The notes: generated by a model from the sequence alone, not told the origin. A DNA stretch of 64,000 nt from Calothrix sp. C42_A2020_038 (GCA_015272395.1 JACYLQ010000045.1:232372-296371), one strand, 5' to 3'. Shown: positions 27,502 through 36,736, numbered from the stretch's first letter. Numbers and translations: made by a program.

Positions 27502-27528
27502 AACCGGGTTATTGAAAAAAACCCGGTT
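27502..27528. terminator. Hairpin between ribH and tRNA-Gly
   Basis: AACCGGGTT (27502-27510) pairs with AACCCGGTT (27520-27528) around a nine-base loop, ten bases after the end of ribH. No T run follows on the minus strand, so termination is only probable. Confidence 0.5.
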
Positions 27529-27537
27529 TAAAATAAT

Positions 27538-28107
27538 TTATTCGTTGCCAGTTGGGGATAAATCGCCGATGCTTGCACTTAATCGGCTAGCTGGTAATGA
27601 TGGGGAGTTATGGTTCGACTGAGGTAGGTCTGCCCGAATTTGACGCATCAAGCTGCCCATTTCGATTGCGTTCATTGCGTATTCCCAGCCTAAATTACTT
27701 TTAATGCCTGCTCTTTCTAATGCTTGCTGCATTGTATCGGTTGTAAGAATTCCGAAGATTACGGGTACGCCTGTTTGAAAAGCCGCTGCTGCTACTCCTT
27801 TCGCAACTTCTGATGATACGTAATCGAAGTGAGGTGTTTGACCGCGAATTACGGCGCCTAAGCAGATCACAGCATCGTAGCGATGCGAAAGCGCCATTTG
27901 TCGAGCTACCACAGGAACCTCAAAACTACCTGGTACCCAAACATAATCAACCTGCGAACCATGAGGATTAACATCAATACCATGACGCTTTAAGCAATCT
28001 TGACATCCTTCGAGTAGCTTATTTGTTACCAAATCATTAAATCGACCAATGACCAGTGCAAATCGTAATGTATCGGTCTGAGTAAAAGTTCCCTCAAAAA
28101 TTGCCAT
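27538..28107 (-). CDS. ribH: 6,7-dimethyl-8-ribityllumazine synthase
   Basis: RibH condenses a ribityl-aminouracil with a butanone phosphate to make lumazine, the direct precursor of riboflavin. The 189-residue protein shows the substrate loops [13 protein letters not shown] and [12 protein letters not shown], with [14 protein letters not shown] and [16 protein letters not shown]; the catalytic His lies in TPHFDYV. A Ser/Pro-rich tail of about 30 residues after residue 155 exceeds the usual length. The start ATG has a GAGG site six bases upstream. It follows psbZ on the same strand, a gene order kept in many cyanobacteria. Confidence 0.96.
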   Translation of the reverse strand: MAIFEGTFTQTDTLRFALVIGRFNDLVTNKLLEGCQDCLKRHGIDVNPHGSQVDYVWVPGSFEVPVVARQMALSHRYDAVICLGAVIRGQTPHFDYVSSEVAKGVAAAAFQTGVPVIFGILTTDTMQQALERAGIKSNLGWEYAMNAIEMGSLMRQIRADLPQSNHNSPSLPASRLSASIGDLSPTGNE

Positions 28108-28350
28108 GACTGCCTCATTTACTATACGAATTCAATACATATTTCTAGGACTAGTGCAAAAACCGGGCTTTTTGACCGAAATTTTAAATTCAATCGCATT
28201 GACATAAAACAGCAGAGAAGCCCAGAGAACAGCGAAAAATGAAAAGTCGGGATCACTCCTTCTCTTTTCACCTTTTCACTTTACCCTTTTACTCCTCTGC
28301 CTCTTGCTACTATACTTACAACTTGATGTGGCTTGTTTTTACTTTGTAGC

Positions 28351-28539
28351 TTAGACTACAAAAAAGTTGAGAATACCAACTAAGATTACTAGAGCAAACC
28401 ATGCTCCTGAGCCAATCCAGAGGAGTTTTTTCGATTCTACCCAATTTTGGGGTGTAGCATAAGCTACAGGAACGCCGATAACCATTGCGAAAGATAGAAC
28501 CACTAAAGCGAGCAATGCAAATTGGAATATAAAAGTCAT
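28351..28539 (-). CDS. psbZ: Photosystem II reaction center protein Z
   Basis: PsbZ (Ycf9) is a two-helix thylakoid protein at the edge of the PSII core, next to CP43. The frame starts at ATG 28539 (62 residues), with a GGGAG site eight bases upstream; an in-frame upstream start at 28554 adds only MGEKK. Helix 1 is [20 protein letters not shown] and helix 2 is [19 protein letters not shown]. The loop [11 protein letters not shown] is typical. It lies 243 bases upstream of ribH on the same strand. Confidence 0.97.
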   Translation of the reverse strand: MTFIFQFALLALVVLSFAMVIGVPVAYATPQNWVESKKLLWIGSGAWFALVILVGILNFFVV

Positions 28540-28673
28540 TTTCTTTTCTCCCAAGACAGCTATCTATTAAAGATAAAATATTTTACAGCACAAATCTTAT
28601 TGACTTTATCTAATTGTAAAGTATCTAAGTTTTAATCTTGACTATTAATTAAGTTTTTTTTCACATAACAGAT

Positions 28674-31397
28674 ATGGACTTAATTTTATGCCACACGACA
28701 GTGGATTTTGATTCGCTAGGAGCCGCTGTTGGACTGACGCATCTGCTACCAGGCAGTAAAATAGTTTTAGCAGGTGGCGCCCATCCACCTGTACGAGATT
28801 TCTTAGCATTATACCGTGATGAGTTTGCGTTGATTGAAAGACGGTCAGTAAATCCCAAAGAAATTCGGTCTTTGACTATCGTAGATACACAGCGACGTAC
28901 ACGTATCGGTAAATTATCGGAATGGCTTGATTTGCCTAACCTCGCGTCTATTGTAATTTACGACCATCACCTCGACCAAGACAATGATATTGCTAATACT
29001 AAGGTTGCTACAACATTAGATATTCAACCAGTAGGCGCCACAACAACGATTATTGTTGAAAAATTACACCAAGCTCGTGTTTCACTTACTTCTTGTGAAG
29101 CTACGGTGATGGCTTTAGGTATTCATGTTGATACTGGTTCGCTGACTTTTGAAACTTCAACACCTCGTGATGCATTTGCTTTAGGGTGGTTAATGCAGCA
29201 AGGCGCCAGCATTAGTAGTATTAACCAATACTTAGAACCTGGGTTATCACCGCATTTACAGCAACTTTTAAAAACAGCACTCGATAACCTGAAGGTGGTT
29301 CACAAAAGCGGATATAGTATTGGTTGGGTAATTTTAAAGACAGATACTTTCGTACCTGGATTATCAAATTTGGCTTCACAACTGCGCTCAATCTCAGAGA
29401 TAGATGTTTTGTTACTAGCACATGAATCTTTTGTGGGAGAAGGAGACGAAACTCGTTTTACAATAATTGGCAGAAACCAAATCAAAACGGTTGATTTAAA
29501 CGAACTATTTCAACCTTTGGGAGGAGGAGGACATGCTCAAGCTGCTTCACTTAACTTACGTGGCGCCAACCCTCAAGAAATTATTGAGCAGTTAATAGAA
29601 GATTTAAAACAGCAAATTCCTCGACCTCCCTGCGCGCGAGACTTAATGTCTTCTCCTGTCCGCAGTATTCGTCCAGAAACAACTATCGCTGAAGCTGAAA
29701 GAATTTTGCTGCGGTATGGACATTCTGGACTATCTGTTGTTGACACTGAAGGAAGACTAGTTGGGGTCATTTCTCGTCGTGACCTTGATATTGCTTTACA
29801 TCACGGCTTTAGTCATGCACCTGTAAAAGGCTACATGACAACTAACGTAAAGACAATTACGCCTGATACTACTATGCCGCAAATTGAAGCGCTGATGGTA
29901 ACTTATGATATCGGGCGCCTACCTGTGATTGAAAACGAACAATTAGTAGGAATAGTCACTCGTACTGATATATTACGCGAATTACACAGTACTGAATCGA
30001 AAGCAATCAAGTATAAAGACACAATGCATCGTGTCTCTACACTCAACACCAATTTAAAAGACCGTATTGCTCCTGTGCTATGGCAGTTATTAGAAACAGC
30101 ATCACAAGAAGCCAAAAGTCGCGGTTGGCATTTATATTTAGTTGGTGGTGCAGTTCGCGACTTGCTGCTTGCCAAAGATAACCAAGAACCTTTGCTACTT
30201 ACAGATATTGACCTTGTAGTTGATGGGTTTCATAAATCTGCTGATACAGGTGCTGGTGTGGAACTCGCTTCTGCACTTCAAAAACTCTACCCAAGTGCGC
30301 GTTTAGATGTTCACGGTGCTTTTCAAACTGCTGCACTATTATGGCACAAACACCCTGAACTGGATTCCTTATGGATTGATATCGCTACTGCTCGTACTGA
30401 ATTTTACCCTTATCCAGCAGCGAATCCTGAAGTTGAAGCGAGTTCAATACGTCAAGATTTATATCGAAGAGATTTTACGATTAACGCAATGGCATTACGC
30501 TTAACACCTCCGCGCGCAGGTGAACTGCTTGATTTTTTTGGTGGGTTAGTTGATTTAGAGGCAAAGCAAATGCGGGTTTTACACGCAAATAGCTTTATCG
30601 AAGACCCTACACGTATTTATCGCGGTGTCAGGTTTGCTGTGCGGTTGGGGTTTACAATCGAATCGCAAACTGAAAGTTATATTCGCTACGCGATTAATAG
30701 TGGTGTTTATGATCGCACCGCGCGTGAAAATAGTAAAACCCCAGCGCTTTCTACTCGTCTCAAAGCTGAATTAAAGTTAATTCTGGAGGCGCCATATTGG
30801 AAACCTGCGCTGGAATTACTAGATAATTTGAGCGCACTGCAATGTATACATGCGACATTGAAACTTGACGACGAGTTGATACGACAACTTCGTTTACTTG
30901 AAAGGTGTTTGCGACGCTTTGATCATAATCAAACTATTACTCACTGGCTTTTGCGTCTTGAAGCTATCATTGCTTACCTAGCACCTGAATATCGTCTTCA
31001 AGTCGCAACTCATCTTCAGCTACCTGATGATAGTATCAAAAGGTTATCCAATTTAGCTAAAGTCCAGGCTGAAATACAATCATCAATACCCAGTTATACG
31101 CGCGCAAGTCAAACTTTTAATTTATTAAAAAAAGTTGACTGGTCAACACTTATCTTAGTCGCTGTCCGAAGCCCACGTTCGGTTCGTTGTCAAATTTGGC
31201 ACTATTTCACAGTCTTACAGTACATCCAGGCGCCTTTGAATGGTAACGATTTGAGAAAATTAGGCTACAAACCTGGACCACAGTTTCGACAAATGCTTGA
31301 TGACTTATTAGCAGCAACTTTAGATAAAGTCATTAATAATAAAGCAAATGCAGAGGAATTTTTAGCTAAAAATTACCCTACCAGTAATGATTCTTAA
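28674..31397 (+). CDS. DHH-CBS-tRNA nucleotidyltransferase/poly(A) polymerase fusion
   Basis: A 907-residue fusion. It has an N-terminal DHH phosphoesterase (DHH at 97-99, VDTGSLTFET, then DHHA1 with LGGGGHAQAAS), two CBS repeats (about 315-435), and a C-terminal class II nucleotidyltransferase with VGGAVRDLLL, the catalytic LLTDIDLVV aspartates and RRDFTINAMAL. In cyanobacteria, Aquifex and Deinococcus, enzymes of this layout add the terminal A of tRNA CCA ends, while a separate enzyme adds CC. The DHH part may act as a nuclease or nano-RNase. Start ATG 28674 is divergent from psbZ. Confidence 0.92.
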   Translation: MDLILCHTTVDFDSLGAAVGLTHLLPGSKIVLAGGAHPPVRDFLALYRDEFALIERRSVNPKEIRSLTIVDTQRRTRIGKLSEWLDLPNLASIVIYDHHLDQDNDIANTKVATTLDIQPVGATTTIIVEKLHQARVSLTSCEATVMALGIHVDTGSLTFETSTPRDAFALGWLMQQGASISSINQYLEPGLSPHLQQLLKTALDNLKVVHKSGYSIGWVILKTDTFVPGLSNLASQLRSISEIDVLLLAHESFVGEGDETRFTIIGRNQIKTVDLNELFQPLGGGGHAQAASLNLRGANPQEIIEQLIEDLKQQIPRPPCARDLMSSPVRSIRPETTIAEAERILLRYGHSGLSVVDTEGRLVGVISRRDLDIALHHGFSHAPVKGYMTTNVKTITPDTTMPQIEALMVTYDIGRLPVIENEQLVGIVTRTDILRELHSTESKAIKYKDTMHRVSTLNTNLKDRIAPVLWQLLETASQEAKSRGWHLYLVGGAVRDLLLAKDNQEPLLLTDIDLVVDGFHKSADTGAGVELASALQKLYPSARLDVHGAFQTAALLWHKHPELDSLWIDIATARTEFYPYPAANPEVEASSIRQDLYRRDFTINAMALRLTPPRAGELLDFFGGLVDLEAKQMRVLHANSFIEDPTRIYRGVRFAVRLGFTIESQTESYIRYAINSGVYDRTARENSKTPALSTRLKAELKLILEAPYWKPALELLDNLSALQCIHATLKLDDELIRQLRLLERCLRRFDHNQTITHWLLRLEAIIAYLAPEYRLQVATHLQLPDDSIKRLSNLAKVQAEIQSSIPSYTRASQTFNLLKKVDWSTLILVAVRSPRSVRCQIWHYFTVLQYIQAPLNGNDLRKLGYKPGPQFRQMLDDLLAATLDKVINNKANAEEFLAKNYPTSNDS

Positions 31398-31438
31398 CCA
31401 ATGAATCGTGTTATTATGTGCTAAACAAAATTGTTGAT

Positions 31439-31497
31439 GGCGATGGAGCTCGCCGAAACCGCTACTTTATATTAGATAAAGAGCTAATGGCTCCTAC
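31439..31497 (+). promoter_or_regulatory. Fluoride riboswitch aptamer (crcB motif)
   Basis: The 59-base segment follows the known crcB-motif order: GGCGATGG, GCTCGCC, GAAACCGC, a variable hairpin, AGCTAATGG and CTCCTAC. Three helices can be drawn: GGCGA (31439-31443) with TCGCC (31450-31454); GCT plus CTTTAT (31461-31470) with ATAAAG plus AGC (31476-31484); and the pseudoknot GGAGC (31445-31449) with GCTCC (31490-31494). In the Bacillus cereus aptamer the last helix is GGUGU with ACACC, so pairing is kept while bases differ. It lies 99 bases ahead of an antiporter gene. Confidence 0.93.
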
Positions 31498-31511
31498 TTT
31501 CCCAACGTTAC

Positions 31512-31591
31512 ACTGGGGAGTAGGATCTTATTGGTTCCACCACTGAACTCCCCAGTAGAAACGATATTTTGACAAATAGTTTTAGGGAGTT
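31512..31591 (+). promoter_or_regulatory. Expression platform of the fluoride riboswitch
   Basis: ACTGGGGAGT (31512-31521) pairs perfectly with ACTCCCCAGT (31547-31556). Two competing pairings exist: GTAGGA (31520-31525) with the aptamer strand TCCTAC (31492-31497), and AACTCCC (31546-31552) with the Shine-Dalgarno GGGAGTT (31585-31591) of the start at 31596. No T run follows the hairpin, so control is more likely translational than by termination. The predicted logic is ON with fluoride. Confidence 0.65.
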
Positions 31592-31595
31592 GTAC

Positions 31596-33224
31596 ATGTT
31601 AGCCAGTATCGTGTGGGTTTTATTGATGGGTTTTTTTGTCGGTCAATTAGCCCGTCGTTTAGGTGCCCCACCTTTAATTGGGATGATTTTAGTTGGAATT
31701 TTTCTCGGTCCTCAATTTCGTAATGTCATTAGTCCAGAGATGTTAAATGCTGCCAGCGAGTTTAGAACTTTAGCAGTAATGATTATTTTGATGAAGGCTG
31801 GACTAGGACTAGACCGCCAAAAACTTGCTCAACAAGGCAGCGTTGCATTGCGCTTAGGCTTTTTGCCAGCAATATCAGAAGCTATAGCAATTGCGATTGG
31901 CGCAATGGTAATTTTTAACTTGAATTTCTTTACAGGTCTGCTTTTAGGCTGTGTCATTAGTGCTGAATCTCCAGCAGTAATTGTTCCAGGGATGTTACGC
32001 CTTAAAAGTTTAGGTTGGGGTGTTACAAAAGGAATTCCTGATGCAATTTTGACAGGTAGTGCTTTATCAGATGTATTGCTATTACTAGTATTTAGCTTGT
32101 TAGTAAGTCTTTTAGGTGAGGGAGGTATTGGAAAAATTACCCTACCAGGAGGATTTAGTTTAACTGCTGTACAAATACTTCCATTCCAAATTATTGCCCA
32201 AATTTTGTTAGGAGTTGTGTTCGGCTACGTATCAGCAAGACTACTTGTAATTTTATTAACAAAACAAAACTGGACTCAAAATATTGTTCAAGATACTTTA
32301 ATTGCGGCTTGTATTGCCTTGTTTCTAGTAATTTTTGCTGATACTGTGCCTTACTTTTCGGGTTATTTGGCAGCTATGTCTATGGGCTTTTTCCTGATTG
32401 AATTAGATGCTCCTTTAGCCCGGAGATTACGTAGTGGTTTTGATAGTTTATGGATAGTTGCTGAGATTTTTCTATTTGTTTTACTCGGTGCAACTATTCA
32501 ACTCCAAGTTTTGGGTAATATTTTCTTGCCTGGTATTTTGATTTTGGCAATTGGTTTACTCATAGGCCGGATGATTGGCTGGTATCTCTCAACCCTAGGT
32601 AGTAATTGGAACTGGCGAGAAAAACTGTTTTTACTACCTGGTAATTCGGCTAAAGCAACAGTACAAGCTGCTATTGGGGCCATTCCCCTATCCCAAGGAA
32701 TTGCAGGAGGAGAGATAATTTTAGCAGTCGCTGCTCTTTCTATTTTAGTAACAGCACCTTTAGGCGCCTGGGCAACTCTTGCCTTTGCTCCAAAATTATT
32801 AGAACAAGGAGAAGTTGACCCCACAAAAGTTACAGTTACAACTCGTAGCTTATTTTTAGCAGCGGTAGATACTTCTAGTCTCGCGAAACAAGTACTAACA
32901 AAAGCAGCAGATTTAGCACGACGCAGTAATGGAGAAGTTATAGTCTTACATGTCGCTAGCAGCGTCTCACCGCAGCAATCTGTAAACGAGCTACGTGAAC
33001 AAGTTCAAAAATTATTATTTGATATTAAACATGAATTTTTGAATACTACGGGTGCTATACCGGAAGAAATTATTCGCGCTGCCGAGACCTATAACGTAAC
33101 TGAAATTGTGATGGGAAAACGTGGACATCAACCTTGGGAACAAGTACTTATCGGTTCTGTATCACAAGCCGTTTTAGAAGCTAGTTTAATTCCTGTAATT
33201 TTGGTTGAAAGTGAAGATAAATAA
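31596..33224 (+). CDS. Cation:proton antiporter (CPA2-type) with C-terminal UspA domain, under a fluoride riboswitch
   Basis: A 542-residue protein with about 12 membrane helices (1-395), opening VWVLLMGFFVGQLARRLGAP, a CPA-type sodium/proton antiporter start. A soluble UspA-like domain follows (about 415-540; RSLFLAAVDTSSLAKQ and GKRGHQPWEQVLIGSVSQ). I take ATG 31596, not TTG 31569, because GGGAG lies six bases upstream. Its leader is a fluoride aptamer, so it probably acts in fluoride or halide stress by proton- or sodium-coupled transport; fluoride riboswitches are known ahead of such antiporters. A broken ClC gene starts at the very next base after its stop. Confidence 0.9.
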   Translation: MLASIVWVLLMGFFVGQLARRLGAPPLIGMILVGIFLGPQFRNVISPEMLNAASEFRTLAVMIILMKAGLGLDRQKLAQQGSVALRLGFLPAISEAIAIAIGAMVIFNLNFFTGLLLGCVISAESPAVIVPGMLRLKSLGWGVTKGIPDAILTGSALSDVLLLLVFSLLVSLLGEGGIGKITLPGGFSLTAVQILPFQIIAQILLGVVFGYVSARLLVILLTKQNWTQNIVQDTLIAACIALFLVIFADTVPYFSGYLAAMSMGFFLIELDAPLARRLRSGFDSLWIVAEIFLFVLLGATIQLQVLGNIFLPGILILAIGLLIGRMIGWYLSTLGSNWNWREKLFLLPGNSAKATVQAAIGAIPLSQGIAGGEIILAVAALSILVTAPLGAWATLAFAPKLLEQGEVDPTKVTVTTRSLFLAAVDTSSLAKQVLTKAADLARRSNGEVIVLHVASSVSPQQSVNELREQVQKLLFDIKHEFLNTTGAIPEEIIRAAETYNVTEIVMGKRGHQPWEQVLIGSVSQAVLEASLIPVILVESEDK

Positions 33225-33486
33225 ATGATGAGATATCTCAAAAAAATTTGATGATTTTGAACCATTACTCGCATTCTTGCATGTAATTAAGTGGTTCCCC
33301 ATTTCATGCGTAGTTGGTATTCTTGCCGGAACCGCTTCTGCAATTCTGTTAGCATCTTTAGATTGAACTACAGATTGGCAAGAAGCTCATCGCTGGATTA
33401 TTACCTTACTTCCTTTGGGTGGCTTATTGAGTGGTTTAATGTACTACAACTTTAGCTACCCACACTCAGTCAAAACACAAACGTGA
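33225..33486 (+). pseudogene. Truncated ClC-family chloride/fluoride channel gene
   Basis: ATG 33225 abuts the antiporter stop. It reads MMRYLKK, then shifts frame at an A7 run (33240-33246). With one A fewer it continues FDDFEPLLAFLHVIKWFPIS and VVGILAGTASAILLASLD, meets TGA where relatives have Trp, and goes on DWQEAHRWIITLLPLGGLLS to a TGA at 33484-33486. This is the N-terminal quarter of a cyanobacterial ClC protein; the pore motifs are gone. Its place in a fluoride-riboswitch operon suggests it came from a fluoride-type ClC (eriC-F), but the diagnostic residues are deleted. Confidence 0.8.
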
Positions 33487-33547
33487 AAAAAATGATACTA
33501 ACTTATTAAACTCGCAAACAAAATTAATTTGTGTAAGGACTTTTTAT

Positions 33548-34330
33548 ATGTTGGTTTGGCAAGTTGATTTTTACCGTCGTCCGCAAAATAACATTCCAAT
33601 GTGGGATTTGTTAATTTGCGATGCTACGGGTAAATTTAAATACGAAGCTTCTTGTCCTCAATCACAAGCTAATTCAACTTGGATAACTTCACAGTTTGAG
33701 TTAGCGCGCGGTTCAGGTAATCCTGATAAAATTCAAGTATTTCGTCCTCAGTCGCTGAGTCTGATTGAAACTGCTGCACGTAATCTAAATATCGAGGTTG
33801 AACCGACTCGTAGTACAAAAGCTTTAAAGCAGTGGTTGAAAGAGAAATCTTATCCGATCACTATTGAACAATTACCCCCAGTTCCTTTGCCTGATAATCT
33901 ATTAGGAGATAAATGGCGATTTGCTTCGCTTAAAGCTGGTGATTTGGAAGAGTTTCGTAACCGTCGTATTCCTATTGTTGAATTTCCCGATTTTCTCCTT
34001 CCCCTTAACCTAGGTTTGGCATCTACTCAACTTGTTCCCGGTATTATTATTTATGGTGGTAGACAGTCGATGCGGTTAGCACGTTGGTTACAAGAATCCA
34101 ATCCTGCATGTTTAAATTATATTTCTGGGGCGCCGGATGGTCTGATATTAGAATCTGGTTTAGCTGATAGGTGGGTTATTGTAACTTTTGATGATAATGA
34201 AGTTAAGGCTGCTGCCAAAAGTTACGAACAGCGTAAACAACAATGTCGTGGGTTACATTTTTTACTTGTTCAACCTGATGATTCTGGAATGACCTATAGT
34301 GGTTTTTGGTCATTACAAGCTGAAAATTAA
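33548..34330 (+). CDS. Tab2/Atab2-family RNA-binding protein
   Basis: A 260-residue cyanobacterial homologue of Chlamydomonas Tab2 and Arabidopsis Atab2, factors needed for photosystem mRNA translation (psaB in the alga). It opens VWQVDFYRRP and keeps the conserved FRPQSLSLIETAARNLNIEV, WRFASLKAGDLEEFRNRRIP and the WVIVTFDD near the C-terminus. Such proteins bind A/U-rich RNA at the thylakoid. The start ATG 33548 has AAGGA about 13 bases upstream. It is convergent with the glutamyl peptidase gene across a shared palindromic hairpin. Confidence 0.9.
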   Translation: MLVWQVDFYRRPQNNIPMWDLLICDATGKFKYEASCPQSQANSTWITSQFELARGSGNPDKIQVFRPQSLSLIETAARNLNIEVEPTRSTKALKQWLKEKSYPITIEQLPPVPLPDNLLGDKWRFASLKAGDLEEFRNRRIPIVEFPDFLLPLNLGLASTQLVPGIIIYGGRQSMRLARWLQESNPACLNYISGAPDGLILESGLADRWVIVTFDDNEVKAAAKSYEQRKQQCRGLHFLLVQPDDSGMTYSGFWSLQAEN

Positions 34331-34349
34331 GGTTTCTTAGCGAAAGAAT

Positions 34350-34380
34350 CCCCAACTATATTGCTTGCAATTAGTTGGGG
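34350..34380. terminator. Bidirectional hairpin between convergent genes
   Basis: CCCCAACTA (34350-34358) pairs with TAGTTGGGG (34372-34380), and inner ATTGC/GCAAT extends the stem into an almost perfect 31-base palindrome. It separates convergent genes and probably ends both transcripts. Confidence 0.7.
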
Positions 34381-34393
34381 TGCGTTCATTAAT

Positions 34394-36736
34394 TCAATAT
34401 TTCAAATATCTATTGCACCAATTTATCATTTCCCAAAGCACGTGACCTACAGCTTCGCGCGAGCGGTAACTGTGGTCTTCATGGGGTAAAACTACATAGC
34501 GTACTGTTGCACCTAAACCTTTAAGTGCTTCGTAAAGTCGCTCTGTTTGCAAAGGATATGTGCCAGAATTACTATCTTTTTCTCCATGTATCAAAAGTAG
34601 CGGAGCTTTTACTTTGTTAGCATGAGTGAATGGCGACATATTGTTATAAGTATTAACAGCTTCCCAATAGTTTCGCTGTTCACCTTGAAATCCAAATGGT
34701 GTCAGCGTTCGATTATATGCTCCACTTTTAGCAATACCAACTTTAAATAAATCTGTATGTGCTAACAAATTTACTGTAGTAAATGCACCATAGGAATGTC
34801 CACCAATACCAATTCGACTTGGGTCTGCAATTTTGCGTTTGACAACGTAATCAACAGCTGCTTGGGCGCCCGCAATTAATTGTTCAACATAAGTATCATT
34901 AGGTTCAATATCACCTTCTCCAATAATTGGCATAGTCGGACCAGAAAGAATTGCATAACCTTGAGTAAGTAAAAATAACACCGAGTCACGCATTGGACGA
35001 CTAAAAGTGTTAGTTGCAGTTGTTATCTGTCCTGCAAACTCACGGTCTTTAAATTCTTCCGGGTATACCCAAAATAACATTGGTAAAGTCCCATCGCGAC
35101 TAACCTCATAATTAGGAGGTAAATATAACGTTGCTGACAAGTTAACACCATCGGCACGTTTGTACTTTACCAGTTCTTTTTGAAGCTGCGCCATTTGAGG
35201 TGCTGGGTCTTTGTAATTCGTCAATAAAACCGCTTGACTATGTTCTTGCTTCAGATAATAGTTAGGTGGTTCAGTTTGAGATTGGCGCCGAGTTATTAAT
35301 GTCTTTGCCTCCGAGTCTAAAATATCTACGACTACCTCAAAATAAGGGTTTTGACACTGCCACAACCTTTTTGTTTGCTTAGTTGCTAAATCAAATTTAT
35401 CAACAAAAGGGTATACACCAACAGGAGAGGCGCCTCGGCCATTTAAATAAATACCAGTACCATCTTCAGTAAACCGAATTACATTACGGTTATGATTTCC
35501 ATCTATATAAAGGGGAACACCAGGGTCATTATATTTGTCTTCAAAACTGCGCTCAAAAAGCAATTGTGGAGAAGTTTCATGCTGTTGTGGATTAATACAC
35601 CATACTCGTTGTTTGCGAGTATCAAACCATTTTTCCCAAACTAAAGCCACATCTTCACGTCCCCAAGCTATGTGTTGAAATCGATATTCTGACTGCCAAA
35701 GTCGCCGTGGTTCTCCATTAAAAGGTGGTTCCAGTTCAAATAATGCATCACGATAATTAACACATAGACTAGGGTCACCTTCATCTAAAGCTTCTACCCA
35801 GGACAATGTACAAGCACGATCACATCGCCAAGATATTCGTCTTTTTCCAGGCCGGACTGCATCAAATTTAATCGATAGATTATCAGCAAGGGGTAAATCT
35901 TCTATTTCGCGAATCAATTTACCGTTTTTATCCAGTATCTCAGCACGTTTGGGAAAGTATGACGCTGGTAATTGATATGAAAATGGCCGATGTAGTGTTG
36001 TTAATAAGATAAAATTGCCATCTGGTGAAGGGTGAGCTTCGTCGATTAAACAGGAAGAAATTATCTGCGTACTTTTACCATCCAGGGTCACTTTATTTAA
36101 ACTCGAAGATATGTAATATTCAAATAAAGATTCATCATGAGGACTTTCGAGTAGATTAGTATAAGTACGACTAGGAGTCTTTTTACCTAAATTTTCCTCA
36201 ATTACTGGCCCAGTTGGAACAGATGATTTAATCGGTGGTTCTCCACGTTCATTAGGAATAAATTTACATACCAATGTATCATTCGATAACCAACGGTGTG
36301 GTGTACCGTATGCAGCATTTAAAATTGGCTCCGTTAAACGCTTTGTATATCCTGTTGCCAGTTCAAGTACCCACAACTCTAAACCATTCGCTTGGGTGAT
36401 TGTAAATGCTAACTTTTCACTGTTCGGCGCCCACTTTAAAAAACTAATTCGAGGATTTTCTGGTAGCGCTATATTATTAAAAGTTTCCGAGCAAACAGCC
36501 CTGACTTTAATACTATGGTATTGATTATAACGGGATGGTGCATTGGTACGCGGATTCAATAAAAATCCACCTAGTGGAATTTGCGGTTCTGCCATTTCTG
36601 CAATTGAACAAAGCAATGGCTGTTCTAACTCAACTAACCATTGTTGATTAGGAGATAGTAAAACCGTTGGAGGTGCTGGAGCGTCCAAAATTTGATTTAC
36701 TGGTGAAGGTGGTGATTGCCAAATTGGTTCTGTCAT
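34394..36736 (-). CDS. S9 family glutamyl endopeptidase-like peptidase (CGEP type)
   Basis: A 780-residue serine peptidase related to the chloroplast glutamyl endopeptidase. It starts at MTEPIW (ATG 36736); an upstream ATG at 36772 adds 12 residues. The beta-propeller (about 25-530) precedes an alpha/beta hydrolase domain with nucleophile GGHSYGAF, Asp in LIHGEKDSNSG and His in LPHEDHSYRS. The LFWVYPEEFKD and AKSGAYNRTLTPFGFQGEQR segments are typical of this subfamily, which cleaves after Glu in stromal peptides. It is probably cytosolic, with no signal peptide. Confidence 0.9.
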   Translation of the reverse strand: MTEPIWQSPPSPVNQILDAPAPPTVLLSPNQQWLVELEQPLLCSIAEMAEPQIPLGGFLLNPRTNAPSRYNQYHSIKVRAVCSETFNNIALPENPRISFLKWAPNSEKLAFTITQANGLELWVLELATGYTKRLTEPILNAAYGTPHRWLSNDTLVCKFIPNERGEPPIKSSVPTGPVIEENLGKKTPSRTYTNLLESPHDESLFEYYISSSLNKVTLDGKSTQIISSCLIDEAHPSPDGNFILLTTLHRPFSYQLPASYFPKRAEILDKNGKLIREIEDLPLADNLSIKFDAVRPGKRRISWRCDRACTLSWVEALDEGDPSLCVNYRDALFELEPPFNGEPRRLWQSEYRFQHIAWGREDVALVWEKWFDTRKQRVWCINPQQHETSPQLLFERSFEDKYNDPGVPLYIDGNHNRNVIRFTEDGTGIYLNGRGASPVGVYPFVDKFDLATKQTKRLWQCQNPYFEVVVDILDSEAKTLITRRQSQTEPPNYYLKQEHSQAVLLTNYKDPAPQMAQLQKELVKYKRADGVNLSATLYLPPNYEVSRDGTLPMLFWVYPEEFKDREFAGQITTATNTFSRPMRDSVLFLLTQGYAILSGPTMPIIGEGDIEPNDTYVEQLIAGAQAAVDYVVKRKIADPSRIGIGGHSYGAFTTVNLLAHTDLFKVGIAKSGAYNRTLTPFGFQGEQRNYWEAVNTYNNMSPFTHANKVKAPLLLIHGEKDSNSGTYPLQTERLYEALKGLGATVRYVVLPHEDHSYRSREAVGHVLWEMINWCNRYLKY

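Noticed and set aside
31512..31556. Transcription terminator in the fluoride riboswitch leader
   Set aside because: The hairpin is strong but is followed by AGAAACG, not by a T run, so a translational mechanism fits better.
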